In this document: piece after piece, positions 1 through 3,660 of the stretch
Position numbering within the stretch: the stretch's first letter is position 1
Layout: every line of letters begins with the position of its first letter
Origin: Spirochaetaceae bacterium
GTDB lineage: Bacteria > Spirochaetota > Spirochaetia > Treponematales > Breznakiellaceae
Reading direction: 5' to 3'
Assembly: GCA_031265535.1 (NCBI GenBank)
Contig: JAISCO010000328.1
Coordinates: 1-5,400, forward strand
DNA: 5,400 nt
Program-made: the position numbers and the translations under genes
Notes under the pieces: model-generated
The model's input: only the letters and a program-made list of their open reading frames with translations
What the model was told of the DNA's origin: nothing
Database searches by the model: none

Positions 1-883
1 CGTGCGGCGGGGGCGTGTCCCCTCCGGCAGGATAGGTATAAGAGCCTACAGGATAACCCTTGCCTGTCTGGAACGAGTTTATTCCCACCACGATTAGCCG
101 GTTCAGCTTTCCCCGGGACACCGACTCTGTCCACTCCCCCTTGTTCAGCGTTATCATTATCTCTTTGTTCCAGGACTCGTCATTATAGCTGTACGAAAAC
201 CCGCCCGCCTTACCTTCTCCGTCTCCGTACTCGGCAACAGTAAGCCCGCCTTCCAGTTCGATCCAGTCGCCCGGTTTGATTACTTCGGGCAGCTTTACAA
301 GGCCGTCGGCCTGGATAAACTTATGCAGGGCGGTGAAGGTGTCGCTTACCGCATCCGTTTTCTCCGTGGTAATACCGAATTTTTCTTTGATGCTCTTTTT
401 GGAAGGGTCGATTACTTCAACGAAAACCGTAACATTTGCGTCTTTGTATGTGCCGCTAATGCTTAGCCGGCCGGCCGCCTCGTTATTCGACACGGTCAGA
501 GTACCGTTGCTTATCTTAGTGTCGTTATCGTGCGATCCCGCAATGATCAAGCTCGCATCTTTCGTTACATCCTTGTTTTCGGATCCGACAATCATTTTCA
601 CGGTGAATTTTACACTGTCCCCCGGTATTAGGTGCTGACTGGCGGGCGTAATGCTTAGCTTAGACGAGGCGGTGGAGGGGAGGTTGGTAGGAGCGGCCAT
701 ATCTTCAGATGCGCCGGAATCACCGCAGGACGCGAAAAACAGAGCCGTTGTAAGCATGGCTGTAGTCAACAGCGCCGCGCTAAAAGCAGCTGTTAACCGG
801 CGTGTCATAAGACGGGCAAATGGAGCAAATGGGGCAAATGTTTTGCCTTTGCCTTTGCCTTTGTCATTTTTAATGGATTTCAT
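1..883 (-). CDS. Putative surface lipoprotein with Ig-like region, partial (3' end beyond window)
   Basis: This open frame runs from an ATG at 883 leftward off the window and gives 294 visible residues. The start is supported by AGAGGA at 891-896, 7 nt upstream. The N-terminus is unusually long and basic (KGKGKGK, then FAPFAPFA), followed by RLMTRR, a hydrophobic segment (about residues 30-50) and F-A-S-C-G with Cys53 as the probable lipidated residue. That relaxed lipobox is typical of spirochaetes. Residues about 75-160 look like a bacterial Ig-like (Big) beta-sandwich: a PASQHLIPGDSV opening, alternating strands, and LTVSNNEAAGRLSISG near the end. Residues about 185-290 form a second region (PGDWIELEGGLTVAEYG, then RLIVVGINSF) that I cannot assign to a named family. 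Residues 290-294 are a Pro-rich linker (DTPPPH), so another domain probably follows. Likely anchored in a membrane and exposed at the surface or in the periplasm; the function is unknown. A later Met (residue 26, ATG at 808) has no ribosome binding site. It is transcribed away from the hairpin-rich spacer. Confidence 0.9.
   Translation of the reverse strand, partial: MKSIKNDKGKGKGKTFAPFAPFARLMTRRLTAAFSAALLTTAMLTTALFFASCGDSGASEDMAAPTNLPSTASSKLSITPASQHLIPGDSVKFTVKMIVGSENKDVTKDASLIIAGSHDNDTKISNGTLTVSNNEAAGRLSISGTYKDANVTVFVEVIDPSKKSIKEKFGITTEKTDAVSDTFTALHKFIQADGLVKLPEVIKPGDWIELEGGLTVAEYGDGEGKAGGFSYSYNDESWNKEIMITLNKGEWTESVSRGKLNRLIVVGINSFQTGKGYPVGSYTYPAGGDTPPPH
814..862. repeat. Two in-frame tandem repeats in the lipoprotein N-terminus
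   Basis: Three 9-bp units (GGGCAAATG, GAGCAAATG, GGGCAAATG) lie at 814-840 and three 6-bp units (GCCTTT) at 845-862, plus-strand reading. On the coding strand they encode FAP-FAP-FA and GK-GK-GK ahead of the signal peptide. Both units are multiples of three, so copy-number change would lengthen or shorten the basic n-region without breaking the frame. Confidence 0.9.
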
Positions 884-890
884 AAATAAT

Positions 891-896
891 TCCTCT
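891..896 (-). promoter_or_regulatory. Ribosome binding site of the lipoprotein gene
   Basis: The coding strand reads AGAGGA, then 7 nt, then ATG at 883. It decides for the upstream start rather than the Met at 808, which has no purine-rich stretch before it. Confidence 0.75.
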
Positions 897-944
897 GATC
901 AAATTAAATTATGGCATAAAAGCCATTGGACTTGTTCGACAACG

Positions 945-959
945 TGAACCTTTGGTTCA
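945..959. promoter_or_regulatory. Inverted repeat TGAACC-TTT-GGTTCA in the lipoprotein leader
   Basis: Perfect 6-bp arms (945-950 and 954-959) surround a 3-nt centre, directly downstream of a candidate -10 box on the minus strand. It could be an operator at the transcription start or a hairpin at the 5' end of the mRNA. A further small palindrome, TTGT-TCG-ACAA (932-942), lies between it and the gene. Confidence 0.4.
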
Positions 960-961
960 TT

Positions 962-992
962 GTTATACTAGCAAGCAAAAAAATTTGCTCAA
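962..992 (-). promoter_or_regulatory. Candidate promoter for the lipoprotein gene
   Basis: On the minus strand TTGAGC (plus 987-992) is followed 16 nt later by TAGTAT (plus 965-970) or 19 nt later by TATAAC (plus 962-967). A start near 955 would give a leader of about 70 nt. The spacer between the boxes contains AGCAAA-AAAA-TTTGCT (974-989), an inverted repeat that could be an operator. Based on pattern only. Confidence 0.35.
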
Positions 993-995
993 AAT

Positions 996-1089
996 GAAGC
1001 TTCCCGCCCTGAAGGGGCGCCAAATGGCGTGCCAACCGGTGCGCAAAAATGGTGCGTCATTTTTGCGGGGTAAACCCCACTACGAATAA
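996..1089 (-). repeat. Hairpin-dense intergenic repeat, copy A (inverted relative of copies B and C)
   Basis: On the minus strand the 19 nt at 1089-1071 match the plus-strand 19 nt at 3541-3559 (copy C) at 18 positions. The rest is a chain of small palindromes: GAAGCTTC (996-1003), CGCCC/GGGCG arms around 1006-1019, CGCCA-AA-TGGCG (1019-1030), ACCGGT (1035-1040), a perfect 10-bp hairpin CGCAAAAATG/CATTTTTGCG (arms 1042-1051 and 1058-1067, loop GTGCGT), and GGGGT-AA-ACCCC (1067-1078). No protein gene is supported here. The layout suggests a mobile or amplified palindromic repeat rather than a single regulatory site. Confidence 0.6.
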
Positions 1090-1172
1090 GAAAAAGGCTG
1101 ACCTTGTTGCTTGAGTTCGGCAAATATCATTGCCTGTGAGTATAGTTGTCTGATAAGTAAAGCTTGCAAGTC

Positions 1173-1201
1173 CCGCAAAATGCTTGCATTTTGCGGTTTT
1201 T
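1173..1201 (+). terminator. Rho-independent terminator-like hairpin, plus strand
   Basis: CCGCAAAATGC (1173-1183), loop TT and GCATTTTGCGG (1186-1196) make a perfect 11-bp stem followed directly by TTTTT (1197-1201). This is the classic form of an intrinsic terminator read rightward. No plus-strand protein gene precedes it, so the transcript it would end is unknown. It could equally be one more member of the palindromic repeats in this spacer. Confidence 0.55.
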
Positions 1202-1280
1202 AAGCGGAATTTGGCGTGAAAACTTGAGGTTTTTGAACAATCCTTATGTAACAAAATACAAATAACAGGCAGGGTTCGTC

Positions 1281-1315
1281 AATAAAAATCGGAATTGCAG
1301 CAGCAATTCCGATTT
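1281..1315 (-). terminator. Strong hairpin with T-run, terminator of leftward transcription
   Basis: AAATCGGAATTGC (1286-1298) and GCAATTCCGATTT (1303-1315) are perfect 13-bp arms around the 4-nt loop AGCA. Read on the minus strand the stem ends in TTTTT-A-TT, as expected of an intrinsic terminator. It is the first strong candidate downstream of the Fic gene, although about 650 bp from its stop codon, and would insulate the lipoprotein gene from leftward read-through. On the plus strand only three T follow, so termination in that direction is less likely. Confidence 0.6.
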
Positions 1316-1356
1316 CAAGATGAAAATCAGCGCAACACGGATGGCCGACGCAAAGA

Positions 1357-1391
1357 GGTAAAAAGTAAAAGGTAAAAGGTAAAAGGTAAAA
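1357..1391. repeat. Five tandem 7-bp units (GGTAAAA)
   Basis: Units at 1357, 1364 (variant AGTAAAA), 1371, 1378 and 1385 follow each other without gaps. The array lies in non-coding DNA. The 7-bp unit would change the spacing of flanking sites if copy number varies. From 1392 to 1495 I see nothing I can support beyond A/T-rich sequence. Confidence 0.9.
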
Positions 1392-1495
1392 AACGGTAAG
1401 TCTATATTATATCCTAAACTCCTTAAATATTAGCGTAGACGCAGTTATTAGTGTAACGTGAGTTCGACAGAGTAAAGAAACCCCCTGGTCAAATC

Positions 1496-1504
1496 TGGTA
1501 TAAT
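1496..1504 (+). promoter_or_regulatory. Extended -10 promoter (TGG-TATAAT)
   Basis: TGG at 1496-1498 is followed directly by a perfect TATAAT at 1499-1504, fitting the extended -10 consensus TGnTATAAT. No good -35 hexamer stands 16-18 nt upstream, which extended -10 promoters can tolerate. Transcription would begin near 1510-1512, just ahead of the nested inverted repeats at 1520-1721. Confidence 0.55.
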
Positions 1505-1510
1505 GCATAA

Positions 1511-1721
1511 GTAAAATGAAGCTGTTCCAAAACTTCAGTTTTGGGGGAGACAGGCTATGCCTGTCCACAAGCTCTGCAAGGCCGGCAACCTTAGATTTAA
1601 TAGAAAAAGCGGGCCGGACTTTAGTCCGATTAGACCGATTTTTCTAAGAGCTTGTTACATCGCAAACAAAGTTTGCGCACCATGCGCTTTAGCGCATAGT
1701 CGATTAGTTTTGGAACAAGCT
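1511..1721 (+). ncRNA. Candidate structured RNA or small palindromic element with nested hairpins
   Basis: The region is closed by AGCT+GTTCCAAAACT (1520-1534) pairing with AGTTTTGGAAC+a+AGCT (1706-1721). Inside, in order: hairpin GACAGGC-TAT-GCCTGTC (1549-1565); a long arm built of ACAAGCTCT (1567-1575) with AGAGCTTGT (1647-1655), stacked on TAGAAAAA-g-CGG (1601-1612) with CCG-a-TTTTTCTA (1635-1646) and capped by CGGACT-TT-AGTCCG (1615-1628); CGCAAAC-AAA-GTTTGCG (1661-1677); and ATGCGCT-TT-AGCGCAT (1682-1697). This folds on paper into a multi-branched junction. The left closing strand can instead form a local hairpin, CCAAAACT-TC-AGTTTTGG (1527-1544). A promoter lies directly upstream. An ATG at 1557, 7 nt after GGAG, opens a 79-codon frame to 1796, but the peptide shows no recognisable family and runs through every stem. 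No terminator is evident after 1721. No known RNA family is recognised; a non-autonomous repeat element is the main alternative. Confidence 0.4.
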
Positions 1722-1794
1722 CCTGTAATAATGGCATATTTTCTCCTTCGCTTAATACAAAATACATACAATTTCAATGCCTATCAACTATTTT

Positions 1795-1828
1795 AAAAAT
1801 GTGAAAAATTTATATTTTAAACATTTTT
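1795..1828. repeat. AT-rich inverted repeat
   Basis: AAAAATGT (1795-1802) and ACATTTTT (1821-1828) are perfect 8-bp arms around an A/T-only spacer apart from one G. It could act as a weak terminator downstream of the Fic gene, but the stem has only one G:C pair. The adjacent CATTTTTGCG (1822-1831) repeats the right arm of the 1042-1067 hairpin. Confidence 0.45.
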
Positions 1829-1962
1829 GCGGCAATTTCGCATAAGCTCCCGGCGTAGCCCGAGCTGTCGAAGGCGGCATCCCCAGCATAGCTGTGGCGC
1901 GTAAACAGTCCGCTACAGCAAAGCTGCCGAGTTAGGCGCAGTTTGGGCCGTTTTAATTGCTC
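1810..1962 (-). other. GC-rich block with a coding-like open frame, possible gene remnant
   Basis: Between the AT-rich inverted repeat and the Fic stop lies a GC-rich stretch unlike both neighbours. On the minus strand one frame is open through it to a TAA at 1812-1810 and includes SYAGDAAFDSSGYAGS and EIAAKMFKI, which read like protein. No start codon with a ribosome binding site was found, and upstream the frame merges into the Fic coding region in another phase. It may be the 3' end of a lost gene brought in with a repeat, or chance. A lone GTTAGGC (1931-1937) resembles an integron core site but has no partner. Confidence 0.25.
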
Positions 1963-1970
1963 AATCTTTA

Positions 1971-2717
1971 CTATGTTTTGAATTCCAAATGCAAATGCCT
2001 CATTAAATCTTTTATTGTTTGTAATTCAAGTTCAGCTATAAATTTCCCAAAATCTTTACTGTTGTTTCGTTCTAAAATATTATAATAATCTGTCCTCCTC
2101 AATATTGGTATAGAAATCGGGAATAATTTATCCTGATATAAAAATGTATTCATCACAAGTCTTGATATTCTGCCATTTCCATCGGTAAATGGATGTATAT
2201 TTACCAATTGTCTATGTGCGTCAGCAGCAAACATAGTTGGATGTAATGTTTCCCGTTCTTTTTTCATCCATTCTATGTATTTTTTCATTTTAACCGGAAT
2301 ATCTTTCGCCCTTGGTAAAATTTTATTACTCCCACTGATTATTACTTCAATATTTCGATATTCTCCCGGGCTTATAAAATCCGGTATATTTTTACTAAAC
2401 AACTGATGGCAATATAAAATATCATTTTCCGTCAAGTCTCTTTTCTTTATTAATGAAAACATATAGTCATATGCTTTGCCGTGTCCTTCTACTTCATAGA
2501 ATTCCCTTAAAGGATGTCCTCCGACCGTGATGCCGTCTTCAAGGACAACTTTTGTATCTTCCAGTGTATAAGTATTACCTTCAATGGCGTTAGAAGAATA
2601 GGTTGTTTCTATTTTGAAAAATTGACTAATTTGTTGTAAATAAACCCCTTCAAAAGGCCTTATTTTGTTTATAACCTTCATCCTTTCGTAAATTTCTTCT
2701 AATAACTTCATGAGCAT
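1971..2717 (-). CDS. Fic-domain protein adenylyltransferase, self-inhibited class II type
   Basis: Fic enzymes typically transfer AMP from ATP to a hydroxyl side chain of a target protein. With the start chosen here the product has 248 residues. The catalytic loop is complete: H175-P-F-T-D179-G-N-G-R183, preceded by the usual AADAHRQLVNI. The flap region GEYRNIEVIISGS (about 118-130) that aligns the target is present. The N-terminal motif S42-N-A-I-E46-G fits the inhibitory (S/T)xxxE(G/N) helix, which blocks productive ATP binding in cis, so no separate antitoxin is expected. There is no extra C-terminal winged helix. The stop is a tandem TAG-TAA. A GTG at 2780 would add 21 residues, but that stretch is translated repeat copy B; ATG 2717 has GAGG 5 nt upstream and matches where the family usually begins (a second ATG lies at 2711). 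It lies 78 nt after the PIN gene on the same strand and may be cotranscribed or use its own -10. The target protein is unknown. Confidence 0.95.
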   Translation of the reverse strand: MLMKLLEEIYERMKVINKIRPFEGVYLQQISQFFKIETTYSSNAIEGNTYTLEDTKVVLEDGITVGGHPLREFYEVEGHGKAYDYMFSLIKKRDLTENDILYCHQLFSKNIPDFISPGEYRNIEVIISGSNKILPRAKDIPVKMKKYIEWMKKERETLHPTMFAADAHRQLVNIHPFTDGNGRISRLVMNTFLYQDKLFPISIPILRRTDYYNILERNNSKDFGKFIAELELQTIKDLMRHLHLEFKT

Positions 2718-2722
2718 ATCAT

Positions 2723-2726
2723 CCTC
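2723..2726 (-). promoter_or_regulatory. Ribosome binding site deciding the Fic start
   Basis: The coding strand reads GAGG, then ATGAT, then ATG at 2717 (spacing 5), with an in-frame ATG two codons later (spacing 11). The longer frame from GTG 2780 has no comparable site and lies inside a repeat. Confidence 0.65.
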
Positions 2727-2731
2727 GATGT

Positions 2732-2799
2732 TTTTATTCGCAAAGTATAGTTTAATACCACGCCGCAAAATTTGCGCCACTTGCCCTGCGGAGGCTCAT
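2732..2799. repeat. Intergenic direct repeat, copy B
   Basis: Compared with copy C (3539-3631), the 11 nt at 2732-2742, the 24 nt at 2751-2774 and the 25 nt at 2775-2799 are identical. The 8 nt at 2743-2750 differ, and a 27-nt segment of copy C is absent here. A near-perfect palindrome CGCAAA-A-TTTGCG sits at 2764-2776. On the minus strand the repeat begins at the PIN stop (its TGA, 2798-2796, lies inside the repeat) and ends just before the Fic ribosome binding site. It therefore fills the whole PIN-Fic junction. Confidence 0.9.
2744..2749 (-). promoter_or_regulatory. Candidate -10 box (TATACT) for the Fic gene
   Basis: TATACT on the minus strand would start transcription near 2737, about 20 nt before the ATG. 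No convincing -35 hexamer is seen at 17 nt. This segment is where repeat copy B differs from copy C (which has GTGGGG there), so the box is specific to copy B. Confidence 0.35.
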
Positions 2800-3254
2800 A
2801 ATCTACTGTTTATATATTCTTTAAAATCAAAGGTTTTTATATTTAATGATTTTGCATAATCACAAAGGATGCTGTCACCAGATATCAATAACTCGGACTC
2901 TTTTGCCATCATTAATATAGCTGAATCTGTTATACCTAATGTATCGAAAAACCAATTTTGTGATATTATTTTTGTTTTTATGTATTTTTCCATAGTCTGA
3001 TTATAAATTGTCTTAATCAATATTAAATATTTATATTTATCTTCTCCGGTAATTCTATTTAATATATTATCGACTTCAGTTAAAATATTCAGACTGGTTA
3101 TAATTCTATCATAATTTGATATAATATTTAAAAGCAAATAATAATCTTCTTTGGTATAAAGTGAATTCCTTGTATAATTTTTTATCTTATTTGTATTTAT
3201 TTGACCCGCAAGAAATAATATAAAGACATTTGTATCAATGATTACATCACGCAT
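2796..3254 (-). CDS. PIN-domain protein, probable toxin ribonuclease
   Basis: PIN domains are small Mg2+-dependent nucleases; in VapC-type toxins they cut tRNA, rRNA or mRNA. The 152-residue product is one PIN domain of usual toxin length. All four acidic positions can be placed: D7 in IIDTNVF, E60 in NILTEVDNIL, D110 in GITDSAILMMA, and D127 in ELLISGDSIL. Residues 139-146 (IKTFDFKE) match the last strand of the fold. The start codon overlaps the end of the 92-aa gene by 8 bp (ATGCGTGA) with only a weak AAAG before it, which implies translational coupling. The gene is strikingly AT-rich compared with the acyl-CoA ligase and the lipoprotein, a sign of horizontal transfer. Its stop codon falls within repeat copy B. 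The RNA target is unknown. A non-toxin PIN nuclease is possible, but the size and the overlapping small upstream gene favour a toxin. Confidence 0.9.
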   Translation of the reverse strand: MRDVIIDTNVFILFLAGQINTNKIKNYTRNSLYTKEDYYLLLNIISNYDRIITSLNILTEVDNILNRITGEDKYKYLILIKTIYNQTMEKYIKTKIISQNWFFDTLGITDSAILMMAKESELLISGDSILCDYAKSLNIKTFDFKEYINSRL

Positions 3255-3525
3255 CTTTATGTATCTTTATGGCGATAATATCCCCATTCTTTTTATTTAC
3301 AATGACATTTTTATATTCACGTATGTATGGGTTTATCATAGTTCCAAAAGTCGAAGTTACCGTTGAGGGTATATTTTTATTAGGAACAAGAAATGAGACG
3401 GTCAAATAATACTTATTTGCATTACTTTCATTTATTTCTTCAAGCCTAATATCAGTAAGATCTGACCCAAAAAGGTCCAAAAATTCTCTCTTGATTCTTT
3501 CAATGGATTCTTTAACTGAAACCAT
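3247..3525 (-). CDS. Small unknown protein, putative antitoxin partner of the PIN protein
   Basis: The 92-residue product has no domain I can name with certainty. It starts at an ATG with an excellent ribosome binding site (AAGGAG, 5-nt spacing, 3531-3536). Residues about 3-19 (SVKESIERIKREFLDLF) look like an amphipathic helix. The rest reads as beta strands: TDIRLEEINES (24-34), YYLTVSFLVP (39-48), REYKNVIVNKK (69-79) and GDIIAIKIHK (81-90). The end, REYKxxxVxxxxGDIIAIKI, resembles in my memory small proteins encoded next to PIN genes in other bacteria; this is recollection, not a search. No ribbon-helix-helix, AbrB or helix-turn-helix signature typical of VapB antitoxins is visible. Position, size, strand and the 8-bp overlap with the PIN gene make antitoxin the leading guess. 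It shares the module's AT-rich composition. Confidence 0.82.
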   Translation of the reverse strand: MVSVKESIERIKREFLDLFGSDLTDIRLEEINESNANKYYLTVSFLVPNKNIPSTVTSTFGTMINPYIREYKNVIVNKKNGDIIAIKIHKDA

Positions 3526-3530
3526 AAAAA

Positions 3531-3536
3531 CTCCTT
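3531..3536 (-). promoter_or_regulatory. Ribosome binding site of the 92-aa gene
   Basis: AAGGAG on the minus strand lies 5 nt before the ATG at 3525. It is the strongest Shine-Dalgarno match in the module and sits right at the edge of repeat copy C. Confidence 0.8.
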
Positions 3537-3538
3537 GA

Positions 3539-3631
3539 TTTTATTCGCAGTGGGGTTTAATACCACGCCGCAAAATTTGCCGCAAACTTGTTTGCCGCAA
3601 AATTTACGCCACTTGCCCTGCGGAGGCTCAT
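3539..3631. repeat. Intergenic direct repeat, copy C
   Basis: This copy has the same orientation as copy B, with identical blocks at 3539-3549, 3556-3579 and 3607-3631. An extra 27 nt (3580-3606) duplicates the GCCGCAAAATTT core and carries the palindrome GCAAAC-TT-GTTTGC (3582-3595). The first 19 nt from 3541 also match copy A (inverted, 1089-1071) at 18 positions. It fills the spacer between the ligase and the 92-aa gene except for about 29 bp next to the ligase stop. The palindrome lies upstream of the 92-aa start, where a toxin-antitoxin operator would be expected, but it may simply be repeat structure. No clear promoter was found. Confidence 0.9.
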
Positions 3632-3660
3632 GCGGAATGCTGCTAAGGCGCGCGTGCCGG

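Noticed and set aside
276..947. Plus-strand open frames at 276-638 and 651-947
   Set aside because: They lie opposite the lipoprotein gene, which has a ribosome binding site, signal sequence and domain-like composition; the plus-strand products look like nothing.
1057..1254. Minus-strand 65-codon frame
   Set aside because: It begins with TTG without a ribosome binding site and is translated through the terminator-like hairpin and copy A, with no protein character.
1357..1391. CRISPR array or iteron origin
   Set aside because: Five gapless 7-bp units have no spacers, and no Rep, DnaA box cluster or cas gene is present.
1406..1411. Minus-strand TATAAT as a promoter
   Set aside because: There is no -35 or extended -10 match and no gene follows closely on that strand; A/T-rich DNA gives such hexamers by chance.
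1557..1796. Plus-strand 79-codon frame with GGAG before its ATG
   Set aside because: The ribosome binding site and upstream promoter are tempting, but the frame runs through every stem of the nested hairpins and the product matches no family I know; kept only as an alternative to the RNA hypothesis.
1931..1937. GTTAGGC as an integron attC or attI core
   Set aside because: The heptamer fits GTTRRRY, but no matching RYYYAAC partner at attC spacing was found, and copies B and C do not contain such core sites.
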